Source: Lachnospiraceae bacterium (GTDB lineage Bacteria > Bacillota > Clostridia > Lachnospirales > Lachnospiraceae). From it: 64,000 bases of DNA. Shown here piece after piece: positions 42,229 to 50,948 of the stretch. The stretch spans positions 1-64,000 of the forward strand of contig JAEEXY010000001.1 in NCBI GenBank assembly GCA_016288005.1, in the 5' to 3' direction. The translations under genes were made by a program, and so were the position numbers. How positions within the stretch are numbered: the stretch's first letter is position 1; the number at the start of each line of letters is the position of its first letter. Under the pieces are notes generated by a model, which searched no databases, was not told the origin of the DNA, and worked only from the letters and a program-made list of their open reading frames with translations.

Positions 42229-45200
42229 ATGAAAGGCAAAAGTTTTTTAATGCGTATGGTGGCGGGGTTACTGGTACTTTTCATGCTTTTTACGGTACCT
42301 GACACAAATGTTAAGTCTGTTTACGGCGCAGAGGACGATGATGAAGACGTCAGCTTTGACGATGCTTCGGATATCTTCAGCCTTGACGCCAGACAGCCCA
42401 AGGAGATGGCGAGCCTTCCCGGAAGTGTTTATGACAATACGGGCATGACACCTTTTCTCCTGGTGGAACAGAATGAGCTGTATTTCCTGAATACCAGGGA
42501 CAGCGCCAAAAAAATCGACATTTTCGATAACGCGAATCTTTCCGGATATAAGACCGGACTGGAAAAGACCAACGAGGCCGTTCTCGACAGGAGCATAAAC
42601 GCGGCTTCGACAAAACACTACACACTTTCAGCAGGTTCCGATGCTTTCACAGATCTGGATTATGCCCAGGGCGTCGCGTTCGATCCCACCGGCTCGGGCC
42701 GCAAGGATCATATCGCGATCGTCGGACTCGTGACATATTCGAAAAAAGAGAAGAAAAAGACGATCTATTCCTATGCGACCAGGATCGTTGTCCAGAACGT
42801 AAAGACAGGCGCGACCTGCAGGATGGACCTCGATACGGCCAACTGGATGGGAGATAAACTCGAGACGTACACCGCAGGCGGTTATTTCTCGATCACCGCC
42901 GGCGATTACGATCATGACGGCAAGGAGACCGTTATGGTCTACGCGAGCGCGGACACGGCTTTCAACATATATGAGGTCACTCTTAACGCGTCCCAAAACA
43001 GCCTGTCGAAGAAGGCTGTGCTGGATGTGCGCTCAAGGACAAAACAGCAGGATTATTCCGGCAGCAATGTCGCTGCATACAAGAAACCCGTAGTCAGCCT
43101 TACGACCGGCGATTTTGACGGCGACGGGGTCGGTGAGCTGGCATATATGGCGGGTTTTTATAAGACCAGCAATAAAGAGAAGGGATTCAGCGGCAATATC
43201 TCCGGCCTGGAGTATTACAGCGCGCATGTGGCTGTACTCGATCAGACAAAAGGCAAGTGGAGTGTGGGTGAACCCATGTGGATGTATGCACAGGGCACGA
43301 ACGCAGGCTCCAACAAGTTCAATTTCAGGATACTGCACGGCGGTGCGATCACCGCAGGAGATCTGGACAATGACGGCAACGACGAGATCCTCGCTGTCGG
43401 ATATACATCCGAAAAAGCGACCGCCACATATTCGGGCGGCAGGATCGTCAGCGCGACAGATATTGAACTGATAGACAAAAACAATTATGCCTACAGTATC
43501 ATCAGATACAATCCTTCTTCAAAGAAGTACTGGAATTCGGCTCCGGACCTTATTTCGGCAAATGAGTTCTGCAAGGCTCATTTTACAAATAAGGACTCGG
43601 TATTTCAGCCGATCGCGCTGGCATGCGCGAAAGTAAACGGAGCGAGCAGCGCCGAATACGTATTTGTATGCGGCTGCATCTATTCGTTTGAAAACGGTTC
43701 TCCGATGGTGCTGTTCCAGGGTGATATGTTAAGAGGCCTCAACAGCATCCTGGGCGGACTATCGAAAACCAAGAGAAAGGACAGTTCGGTCAACTGGGTA
43801 CAGAATGTTACAGCGGGTAATTTCGACGGCAATGAGGCGGGCAGAGAGCAGTTCGCGTTCGTAGCCCTCGAGAAGCATTCCGGCAAAGACATGTACTCGG
43901 CAAACCTCGGAGTCATCGCAGGCATCGATTATTCGGATGTTTATAAGAATTCACAGCTGGTAAGCTACGGTGTTACCAGGAAATTCGCGTCGAGCTTCCA
44001 TATCGAGGACGCATATTATCATAACAGGCATTTTACCGGTACCGACGCCAACGCGACACAGGTATGGGCTGATGCGTCTCACTCGGTAAAGGAAAACGGC
44101 AAGCAGCTGGTATGCGTACCGCTCGCGGTCGATATCGATGACGACGGTGTTCTCGCGCGTCAGGGCAAGAGAGGATACGTTTACACCGATCCCGAAGTGC
44201 TGGCGGTACTTGAGGCGGGACCTTATTACGGTGAGCTCGATGAGATTGAAGGCTATCTCGATCCCTGTGAGACCACGTATTCCATAGAGACTTCGATTGG
44301 ATACAGCACTTCTTCGGGCAACAATGTTTCGTTCGGCTGCGGTTTCGCGGGTGAAGCAGGCGGACCCGGTTTTAAGACTTCTCTTGAGATGGGCTATTCG
44401 ATGGACTGGTCCAGCAGCATAGAGAATGCGGTGGAAGAGAGCTTTTCGACCGAATTCTCGGCGCTCCAGAGCGATATCGTCGTTGTATCGAGAATCCCTG
44501 AGGTCGTATATTGCTACGATGTGTTCAGGAGCGGCAGCTGGGTCGAGAACGGATATACCGTCAGGGTTCCGCTCGCGCCTTCATATTTCCTGCTGACGAT
44601 CGATGATTACAACGATTTCGTCGATCAGTTCAATGCCCGCGTGCCCGGCAATACACTGTCTAAGATCACTGACGAGGATCTGCCCGCAGATCATATCGGA
44701 AATCCTTTCGCATACTGGTCGGATTGGACGCAGGCAGGACAGGGCGCAGCCAATCTGTCTAACGCCACATACACGGTGACCGCGACCGGCGGAAGCACGG
44801 GAAGCAGCTGGAATAAGGCGGCGTCAAAGACCGAATCCCAGGAGATAGCGCACGGATTCAACTACAGTCTTACCATGCAGGTCGGTGCCGAATTCGGTGT
44901 CGGCGAGGCATGGGCAGGAGGCTATGTAAATCTCGATTATTCTAAGTCATCAGGTTCGTCGACAACCCATACATCGGCAAACGGAGCAGGCGGCAAGATC
45001 CAGAACCCCGACAATAATCTGCTGAGGAACGCGGGAATCCCCGACAAGACCATGAAGGCTTACCAGTTCACATGGCAGTTCGGTAAATGGACAAGAAACC
45101 TCCAGGCAGGCAAGGCGGCGGTTCCTTTCTACGGCTATATAGTAACAAATGCGACCGCGGCATCGCTTCCCGTAACGGATCTCGAGGCGGAATTCGTATC

Positions 45201-45903
45201 GGAAGAGGGCAAGATGGTCATTCAGCTTACCTGGTCCGATCCCGGCGACGCCTACAGGCCCACGGACTACTTTGTGATCTATTTCTATGATGAAAAGGGC
45301 AACAAGACGAAGATCGCGAAGGTCGACGGAGACGTTAACGAGTATATTTATGACGGTGTTGACGGAAGCAGCGTTTACAAGTTTACGATCTTCAGCAGGA
45401 GCAAGAATTCACCCGTTGCCAGTATCGAATCCGAGCCTGCGGTGCTCAAGGTTGACAGCAAGGCTATCTACAATATCGAGCTCAGCAAACAGGACGGCTT
45501 AAAGGACATCTACACAATCTATTACACCGACGGTTCAGTCACTGAATTTGTCGTAACGAACGGTGAAAAGGGTGAAAAAGGAGATAAGGGCGACAAGGGC
45601 GATAAGGGTGAGCCCGGAAGCTCCGGCTCGAACGGTTTATCGGCATACGAGATCGCGGTAAGGAACGGATACACCGGGTCTGAAAGCGAATGGGTTAATT
45701 CGCTCGGCGGCGGAGGAATTACGGTAGAGCCTGTCAGCGCTGACGAAAATGGGTATGTAGTCGGGTTCGAATTTGTTTTCGCTAACGGATACAAGCTCCA
45801 ATTCACTGGTGATGGTTTGTTTTATATGAATGCGAATGACCAAATAATATTCCAAATGCGCCCGGAAGTATTCCCTGATCCCAGTCCCAACCAGAATCCC
45901 TAA
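42229..45903 (+). CDS. Large secreted protein: FG-GAP-like repeats, amphipathic middle, Fn3-like and collagen-like tail
   Basis: The 1,224-residue protein has a signal peptide (about 1-34). FG-GAP/VCBS-like calcium-loop repeats follow (AGDYDHDGKE about 222, TGDFDGDGVGE about 293, AGDLDNDGNDE about 377), with the stretch AFDPTGSGRKDH near 155. Two Gly/Ser-rich alternating segments (about 684-750 and 860-920) look like hairpin-forming beta strands. A fibronectin-III-like domain (about 980-1075) is followed by a short collagen-like run (GEKGDKGDKGDKGEPG, about 1114-1130) and a module with SAYEIAVRNGYTGSESEW. No sortase motif or C-terminal anchor is seen. A paralog starts at 63,474. Function unknown; adhesion or a pore-forming activity are both guesses. 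Confidence 0.8.
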   Translation: MKGKSFLMRMVAGLLVLFMLFTVPDTNVKSVYGAEDDDEDVSFDDASDIFSLDARQPKEMASLPGSVYDNTGMTPFLLVEQNELYFLNTRDSAKKIDIFDNANLSGYKTGLEKTNEAVLDRSINAASTKHYTLSAGSDAFTDLDYAQGVAFDPTGSGRKDHIAIVGLVTYSKKEKKKTIYSYATRIVVQNVKTGATCRMDLDTANWMGDKLETYTAGGYFSITAGDYDHDGKETVMVYASADTAFNIYEVTLNASQNSLSKKAVLDVRSRTKQQDYSGSNVAAYKKPVVSLTTGDFDGDGVGELAYMAGFYKTSNKEKGFSGNISGLEYYSAHVAVLDQTKGKWSVGEPMWMYAQGTNAGSNKFNFRILHGGAITAGDLDNDGNDEILAVGYTSEKATATYSGGRIVSATDIELIDKNNYAYSIIRYNPSSKKYWNSAPDLISANEFCKAHFTNKDSVFQPIALACAKVNGASSAEYVFVCGCIYSFENGSPMVLFQGDMLRGLNSILGGLSKTKRKDSSVNWVQNVTAGNFDGNEAGREQFAFVALEKHSGKDMYSANLGVIAGIDYSDVYKNSQLVSYGVTRKFASSFHIEDAYYHNRHFTGTDANATQVWADASHSVKENGKQLVCVPLAVDIDDDGVLARQGKRGYVYTDPEVLAVLEAGPYYGELDEIEGYLDPCETTYSIETSIGYSTSSGNNVSFGCGFAGEAGGPGFKTSLEMGYSMDWSSSIENAVEESFSTEFSALQSDIVVVSRIPEVVYCYDVFRSGSWVENGYTVRVPLAPSYFLLTIDDYNDFVDQFNARVPGNTLSKITDEDLPADHIGNPFAYWSDWTQAGQGAANLSNATYTVTATGGSTGSSWNKAASKTESQEIAHGFNYSLTMQVGAEFGVGEAWAGGYVNLDYSKSSGSSTTHTSANGAGGKIQNPDNNLLRNAGIPDKTMKAYQFTWQFGKWTRNLQAGKAAVPFYGYIVTNATAASLPVTDLEAEFVSEEGKMVIQLTWSDPGDAYRPTDYFVIYFYDEKGNKTKIAKVDGDVNEYIYDGVDGSSVYKFTIFSRSKNSPVASIESEPAVLKVDSKAIYNIELSKQDGLKDIYTIYYTDGSVTEFVVTNGEKGEKGDKGDKGDKGEPGSSGSNGLSAYEIAVRNGYTGSESEWVNSLGGGGITVEPVSADENGYVVGFEFVFANGYKLQFTGDGLFYMNANDQIIFQMRPEVFPDPSPNQNP

Positions 45904-45928
45904 GACACGGGGACGGTTCTTCCGTCTT
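45902..45928 (+). repeat. REP-like element, copy 2 (single arm)
   Basis: This 27-bp stretch shares the core GGGGACGGTTCTTC with the palindromes near 2,838 and 50,789 but lacks an opposite arm. It overlaps the stop codon of the upstream gene. A small internal stem GACGG/CCGTC remains. Confidence 0.8.
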
Positions 45929-45960
45929 CACTAAACAACTGAAATAGTCACTATTTTCAT

Positions 45961-45998
45961 GCCCTCGGCGGTATCCCACCGGGGGCTTATTTTTTTTC
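45961..45998 (+). terminator. Rho-independent terminator after the large secreted-protein gene
   Basis: GCCCTCGG pairs with CCGGGGGC (one G-U pair), and the hairpin is followed by TTATTTTTTTTC. Confidence 0.85.
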
Positions 45999-46015
45999 AA
46001 ACCTCACAAAAATAT

Positions 46016-46083
46016 TCGATAAATATTAAATCGATAAAATATCAATCGATAGTATTGACATCGAATGAAGCGTGTTTTATTAT
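46016..46083 (+). promoter_or_regulatory. Promoter with four TCGAW repeats at 15-bp steps
   Basis: TTGACA (46055-46060) and TATTAT (46078-46083) are 17 bp apart, upstream of the alcohol dehydrogenase gene. TCGAT lies at 46016, 46031 and 46046, and TCGAA at 46061: exact 15-bp steps running from upstream into the promoter spacer. The array looks like an operator for an oligomeric regulator. Confidence 0.7.
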
Positions 46084-46149
46084 TTTCTGCGGTAGTAAAA
46101 AATATTACCCAAAGGCAGATATGCCGGGAAGATTGAAAGGAGAAAGAAA

Positions 46150-47217
46150 ATGAAAGGTTTTGCAATGCTTAGGATCGGCGAGGTAGGCTGGATCGAGAAG
46201 GAGCGCCCCGCATGCGGTCCCATGGATGCTATCTGTAAGCCTCTCGCGATCGCGATCTGTACTTCCGACGTTCATACAGTATGGGAAGGTGCTGTAGGTG
46301 ACCGTCACAACATGATCCTCGGACATGAGGGCTGTGCCGAAGTAGTAGAGGTAGGCTCCATGGTTAAGGACTTTAAGCCCGGCGATAAGGTACTTGTACC
46401 CGCCATCACACCCGACTGGAATTCACTTGAGGCTCAGGGCGGCTACAGCATGCATTCGAACGGAATGCTCGCAGGCTGGAAGTTCTCTAATTTCAAGGAC
46501 GGTCTTGATTCCGAATATTTCCATGTAAACGATGCAGACGGCAACCTTGCTCATATGCCCGAGGGCATGACATTAGAGGATGCCTGCATGCTTTCTGATA
46601 TGGTTCCCACCGGTTTCCACGGTGTAGAGCTCGCCGACATCCAGTTCGGTGACACGGTTCTCGTTGTAGGTATCGGCCCCGTAGGTCTTATGTCCGTAGC
46701 CGGAACAAAGCTTCGCGGCGCTTCCCGCATCATCGCTGTAGGTACCAGACCTAAATGCGTTGAGGTTGCCAAGTTCTACGGCGCTGACGAGTTCATCAGC
46801 TACAAGAACGGCACCATCGAGGAGCAGGTTCTTAAGATGACCGACGGCAAGGGTGTTGACCGCGTTGTTATCGCAGGCGGTACCGTTGATACCTTTGCTT
46901 CCGCAGTTAAGGCTCTTAAGCCCGGCGGAAAGATCGGCAATGTTAACTATCTCGGCAGCGGCGATCTGATCTCCATCCCCCGTGTTGAGTGGGGTGTCGG
47001 TATGGGCCACAAGCAGATCAACGGCGGCCTTATGCCCGGCGGACGTCTCCGCATGGAGAAGCTCGGCGCTCTTGTATCGTCAGGCAAGCTTGATGTCAGC
47101 AAGCTTTCGACTCATGTATTCCATGGCTGGAAGCATATCCCTGAGGCACTTCAGCTGATGAAGGATAAGCCCGCAGATCTGATCAAACCCGTAGTTATCC
47201 TTGACGACCAACCCTGA
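46150..47217 (+). CDS. adh: NADP-type zinc-dependent alcohol dehydrogenase
   Basis: The 355-residue protein follows the secondary alcohol dehydrogenases of Clostridium beijerinckii and Thermoanaerobacter brockii along its length (MKGFAMLRIGEVGWIEKERP, NGMLAGWKFSNFKDG, EYFHVNDADGNLAHMP). The catalytic zinc ligands Cys37, His59 and Glu60 are present, and the family Asp near 150 fits DMVPTGFHG. The cofactor loop VGTRPKCVEVAKFYGA retains the residues linked to NADP(H) preference. It should interconvert ketones or aldehydes and alcohols in fermentation. GAAAGGAG precedes the ATG. The promoter with spaced repeats suggests dedicated control. Confidence 0.93.
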   Translation: MKGFAMLRIGEVGWIEKERPACGPMDAICKPLAIAICTSDVHTVWEGAVGDRHNMILGHEGCAEVVEVGSMVKDFKPGDKVLVPAITPDWNSLEAQGGYSMHSNGMLAGWKFSNFKDGLDSEYFHVNDADGNLAHMPEGMTLEDACMLSDMVPTGFHGVELADIQFGDTVLVVGIGPVGLMSVAGTKLRGASRIIAVGTRPKCVEVAKFYGADEFISYKNGTIEEQVLKMTDGKGVDRVVIAGGTVDTFASAVKALKPGGKIGNVNYLGSGDLISIPRVEWGVGMGHKQINGGLMPGGRLRMEKLGALVSSGKLDVSKLSTHVFHGWKHIPEALQLMKDKPADLIKPVVILDDQP

Positions 47218-47312
47218 TCGCCGGCGATCGCGACATAGATGTTGTAAGTTATACAGACGGGTGGGGAGCGGTCTATGTGCCGCTCCCTGTTCCCCGAAAA
47301 GGTGGAAGAGGA

Positions 47313-48335
47313 ATGAAGATATTGATCGTATCGGGCTTTTTGGGGGCCGGAAAGACGACTTTCATAAAAGAACTGATCAGACGGAGCGGCACGAAGCCGG
47401 TAGTCCTTGAAAATGAATACGGTGAAAACAGCATAGACGCGCGTGAACTCGGTCGCGCCGGCACAGGCGGGAAAAAGCCCGAGATACTCGAGTTTATGGA
47501 GGGCTGCGTGTGCTGCACGATGAAGGACAGCTTTGTCAATTCCGTGCTTACCGTATTTACCGGACTTTCGCCGGAGTATCTGATCGTAGAGCCTACCGGA
47601 GTCGGAAGGTTCAGCAACATCATAAACAATCTGAAGCCCATCCTGCACGACAATATTTCGCTGCTGAAGCCTGTAGTGGTTCTGTCTCCCGGAAATTACG
47701 CGGCGAATATGCGGGAATGGTCCGACCTGTATAAGGACCAGGTTGCGTTCGCGCAGAAAATCATTTTCTCAAAATGTGAGCGCGAAGCGCCCGAGATAAT
47801 GGAACAGACCGCAGCAAAGATCCGCGCGATCAATCCCGATGCCGAGATCGCGGACGTCCATTATTCCCGGATGAGCGATGAGTGGTGGCGCGACATCATG
47901 GAGGTCCCGGCACATGAAACGGAGGCCGGAGAGGCGGATAACGGGGCGGATGCTTTTACACAGATCACGATAAACAACGGCAGACTGAACAATCCCGCGG
48001 AACTCATCCTGCTGCTCGAAGACTGCATGCGCGGCGGGCTCGGACATATCGCGAGAGCGAAGGGCACGGTGCCTGTCGGGGCAGAGACGCTTCGTTTTGA
48101 CCTTGCCGATAATCTGTACGCGATAACAGGCTCGGAAGATGACACGAGTCAGTGTGTTTTCATAGGCGAAGCGCTTGATAAGGCCGCGATATGCGAGCGC
48201 ATGGGGAGTTCGCTCGAACGTGAGAGCCTTGCCTTCGACCTGCAGCCCGGATTAAAAGGACGCCGGAGGGGCATGTACAGGCGCATCGGAGTAACGCGCA
48301 AAAAGGCAGCGGAGAGTATAACGAAAACTGAATAG
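47313..48335 (+). CDS. CobW/COG0523-type GTPase, metallochaperone-like
   Basis: The 340-residue protein starts MKILIVSGFLGAGKTTFIKE with Walker A GFLGAGKTT. It has the family hallmarks VLENEYGENSIDA and the metal-binding CVCC motif in EGCVCCTMKDSF, followed by YLIVEPTGVG. COG0523 GTPases insert zinc, cobalt or other metals into client enzymes. The gene lies 95 bp after a zinc alcohol dehydrogenase, so that enzyme is a possible client, although this is only inferred from position. ATG 47313 follows GGAAGAGG; the upstream in-frame GTG lacks such a site. The C-terminal CobW domain (about 215-310) is present. Confidence 0.88.
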   Translation: MKILIVSGFLGAGKTTFIKELIRRSGTKPVVLENEYGENSIDARELGRAGTGGKKPEILEFMEGCVCCTMKDSFVNSVLTVFTGLSPEYLIVEPTGVGRFSNIINNLKPILHDNISLLKPVVVLSPGNYAANMREWSDLYKDQVAFAQKIIFSKCEREAPEIMEQTAAKIRAINPDAEIADVHYSRMSDEWWRDIMEVPAHETEAGEADNGADAFTQITINNGRLNNPAELILLLEDCMRGGLGHIARAKGTVPVGAETLRFDLADNLYAITGSEDDTSQCVFIGEALDKAAICERMGSSLERESLAFDLQPGLKGRRRGMYRRIGVTRKKAAESITKTE

Positions 48336-48382
48336 ATAGCGATTGTATCGATAATATATATATAAAAATGTTGCTTACATGC

Positions 48383-48410
48383 TTGCATCATTGCGAAAAG
48401 CGTGTATAAT
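48383..48410 (+). promoter_or_regulatory. Promoter of nfnAB
   Basis: TTGCAT (48383-48388) and TATAAT (48405-48410) are 16 bp apart, about 70 bp upstream of the nfnA start. Confidence 0.6.
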
Positions 48411-48478
48411 AGATTCGGTATGGCTTTTTACAGCGGCCGAAGATGTCATTTCTTAGTTTGAAAAAGGAGAATAAAGGT

Positions 48479-49327
48479 ATGTACAAGATTGTGCACAAGA
48501 AGAACCTTAACCCTACCGTTACACAGATGGAGATCGAAGCTCCTCTTGTAGCAAATAAGGCTAAGCCCGGTCAGTTCATCATCCTCCGCGTTGATGAGGA
48601 CGGCGAGAGGATCCCGCTTACCGTTGCGGGAACCAATCCCAAGGAAGGAACAGTAAAGATCATTTTCCAGATCGTTGGCGGAACCACAGCTCTGCTCAAC
48701 GGCAAGAATGAAGGCGAGTCGATCCAGGACTTTGTAGGACCTCTCGGCGTTGCAACTCATCTTGAGGGCAAGAAGAAGGTCTGCATAGTAGGCGGCGGCG
48801 TAGGCTGCGCTATCGCAATGCCCGTTGCTCAGGCTTTCCACGCTCAGGGCGTTAATGTGACCAGCATTATCGGATTCAGAAACAAGGATCTTGTTATTCT
48901 TGAGGATGAGTTCAAGGAATGCTCCGACAGCTTTGTTCTTATGACGGATGACGGATCTTACGGTCGCGAGGGTAATGTTACCGTTCCTCTGAAGGAGATG
49001 CTCGAGGCCGGTGAGAAGTTCGATGAGATCATCACGATCGGTCCCCTTATCATGATGAAGTTCGTTGTAGCGACAGCGAAGCCTTTCGGTGTTCCCTGCA
49101 CGGTTTCCATGAACCCTATCATGATCGACGGTACGGGTATGTGCGGCGGATGTCGTCTTACCCTTAACAGAGACGGCCAGAAGATCACCAAGTTCGCATG
49201 TGTTGACGGACCCGATTTCAACGGCTATGAGGTAGATTTCGACGAGGCCATGAGCCGCGGCAGAATGTACATGGATTTCGAGAAGCATGCCTATGAGAAG
49301 GCCTGCAATCTCTTAAAGAACGCTTGA
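48479..49327 (+). CDS. nfnA: NfnA-type subunit of NADH-dependent ferredoxin:NADP+ oxidoreductase
   Basis: The 282-residue flavoprotein has an N-terminal FAD-binding barrel (PGQFIILRVDEDGERIPLTV), an NAD-binding domain with CIVGGGVGCAIAMPV, and the Cys cluster MCGGCRLTL near the end for a 2Fe-2S centre. This is the layout of NfnA and dihydroorotate dehydrogenase electron-transfer subunits. Pairing with an NfnB-type gene 13 nt downstream supports NfnAB, the electron-bifurcating enzyme linking NADH, reduced ferredoxin and NADPH. ATG 48479 is preceded by AAGGAGA; an upstream in-frame ATG lacks a site. It would use ferredoxin reduced by the 2-oxoacid oxidoreductase. Confidence 0.9.
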   Translation: MYKIVHKKNLNPTVTQMEIEAPLVANKAKPGQFIILRVDEDGERIPLTVAGTNPKEGTVKIIFQIVGGTTALLNGKNEGESIQDFVGPLGVATHLEGKKKVCIVGGGVGCAIAMPVAQAFHAQGVNVTSIIGFRNKDLVILEDEFKECSDSFVLMTDDGSYGREGNVTVPLKEMLEAGEKFDEIITIGPLIMMKFVVATAKPFGVPCTVSMNPIMIDGTGMCGGCRLTLNRDGQKITKFACVDGPDFNGYEVDFDEAMSRGRMYMDFEKHAYEKACNLLKNA

Positions 49328-49340
49328 GGAGGAAAATAAA

Positions 49341-50747
49341 ATGCCTATTGTACCTACAAAACATGAAATGCCTACTCAGGCGCCTGAGGTTAGAGCACAT
49401 AATTTCAAGGAAGTAGCGCTCGGCTATACCGAGCAGATCGCTGTTGAAGAAGCGAACAGATGCTTAAACTGCAAGAACCAGCCCTGCGTATCGGGCTGCC
49501 CCGTTAATATCCATATCCCCGAGTTCATCGCGAAGATCAAAGAGAAGGACTACGAGGGAGCATATCAGATCATCAACCAGACTTCATCGCTTCCCGCTGT
49601 ATGCGGACGTGTCTGCCCTCAGGAGACGCAGTGCGAGAGCAAGTGTACTCTCGGCGTGAAGTTCCAGCCCGTAGGTATCGGACGTCTCGAGCGTTTCGTT
49701 GCCGACTGGCATAATGAGAATTCAAAAGAAGCACCCGCAGCTCCGAAGTCTAACGGCCACAGAGTTGCGATCGTAGGTTCCGGTCCTTCCGGACTTACCT
49801 GCGCGGGCGACCTCGCAAAGAAGGGCTACAAAGTCAGCATCTTCGAGGCACTCCATACCGCAGGCGGCGTACTTGTATACGGTATCCCCGAGTTCCGTCT
49901 TCCCAAGGCCATCGTTGCCAAGGAAGTTGAGACCTTAAAGGCTCTCGGCGTAGACGTTGAAACCAACGTTGTCATCGGTAAGACCCTTACCATCGACGAG
50001 CTCTTCGAGCAGGGCTATGAGGCTGTATTCGTAGGCTCGGGCGCAGGACTTCCCAATTTCATGGGTATCCCCGGAGAGAGCTTAAAGGGCGTTTATTCCG
50101 CTAACGAGTTCCTTACCCGCAGCAACCTGATGAAGGCTTACAGAGACGATCCCGTTACCCCTATCATGAAGGGCGGCAAGGTAGCGGTCGTAGGCGGCGG
50201 AAACGTTGCTATGGACGCTGCGCGTACGGCACTCCGTCTCGGCGCTGAGCATGTATATATTGTTTACCGTCGTTCACTTGAGGAGCTTCCCGCACGTAAG
50301 GAAGAGGTTGAGCACGCTATGGAAGAGGGCATCGACTTCAAGCTCCTTAACAATCCCGTTGAGATCCTCGGCTACAACAATCCCGAGAATCCCCGCGATC
50401 CCAAGAACGGCTTCGTAACAGGCATGAAGTGCATCAAGATGGAGCTTGGCGAGCCTGACGAGAAGGGCAGAAGAAGACCCATCCCCGTAGAGGGCTCCGA
50501 GTTCGTACTCGATGTTGATACGGTCGTTATCTCGATCGGAACCTCACCCAATCCTCTTATCAAGGACACCACAAAGGGTCTCGAGGTCAACAAGCACGGC
50601 GGCATCATCGTTAACGAAGACGGCCTTACCTCGCGCGATGCGGTTTACGCAGGCGGCGACGCGGTAACCGGCGCAGCTACCGTTATCTCGGCTATGGGCG
50701 CAGGAAAGCTTGCGGCTAAGTCGATCGATGAGATGCTGAGCAAATAA
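49341..50747 (+). CDS. nfnB: NfnB-type subunit (GltD-like flavoprotein)
   Basis: The 468-residue protein begins with a 4Fe-4S region (CLNCKNQPCVSGCP, then VCGRVCPQETQCESKC). A GltD-like pair of Rossmann domains follows, with FAD motif GSGPSGLTCAGDLA and NADPH motif GGGNVAMDAARTA, closing with VYAGGDAVTGAATVISAMGAG. Similar proteins are often labelled glutamate synthase small chain, but the adjacent NfnA-type gene and absence of a GltB gene favour NfnB. The predicted role is balancing NADPH for biosynthesis against ferredoxin and NADH. Confidence 0.9.
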   Translation: MPIVPTKHEMPTQAPEVRAHNFKEVALGYTEQIAVEEANRCLNCKNQPCVSGCPVNIHIPEFIAKIKEKDYEGAYQIINQTSSLPAVCGRVCPQETQCESKCTLGVKFQPVGIGRLERFVADWHNENSKEAPAAPKSNGHRVAIVGSGPSGLTCAGDLAKKGYKVSIFEALHTAGGVLVYGIPEFRLPKAIVAKEVETLKALGVDVETNVVIGKTLTIDELFEQGYEAVFVGSGAGLPNFMGIPGESLKGVYSANEFLTRSNLMKAYRDDPVTPIMKGGKVAVVGGGNVAMDAARTALRLGAEHVYIVYRRSLEELPARKEEVEHAMEEGIDFKLLNNPVEILGYNNPENPRDPKNGFVTGMKCIKMELGEPDEKGRRRPIPVEGSEFVLDVDTVVISIGTSPNPLIKDTTKGLEVNKHGGIIVNEDGLTSRDAVYAGGDAVTGAATVISAMGAGKLAAKSIDEMLSK

Positions 50748-50763
50748 ATATTGTTTCTTCTGA

Positions 50764-50868
50764 GGTGCCTGTCACCATTAAATTTTTTAAGACAAGGGGA
50801 CGGTTCTTCTGTCTGCGTACTTTGCAGACAGAAGAACCGTCCCCTTGTCTTGCCCGTCCCCTTGTCTT
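50764..50868. repeat. REP-like palindrome, copy 3, with flanking partial copies
   Basis: Arms of 28 bp (50789-50816 and 50824-50851) are exact reverse complements around a 7-nt loop and share the GGGGACGGTTCTTCTGTCTG core with copy 1. A small palindrome GGTGCCTGTCACC (50764-50776) precedes it, and a partial direct repeat of the right arm (about 50853-50868) follows. It fills most of the gap between nfnB and the next operon. Confidence 0.9.
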
Positions 50869-50948
50869 CTCTTTACATTTATTGTGTAAAAGTTTAAAAT
50901 ATAAAAGAATTTATGTGCGTATAAGCACGGGAAGGAGTTATAAGAATA

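Noticed and set aside
49341-50747. Glutamate synthase small subunit (gltD).
   Set aside because: No gltB is adjacent, and the gene pairs with an NfnA-type flavoprotein, so NfnB is the better call.
50789-50868. Possible CRISPR repeat-spacer unit because of the repeated palindromic core.
   Set aside because: There is one palindrome plus a partial arm, no regular spacing or spacers, and no cas genes; the other copies lie many kilobases away.
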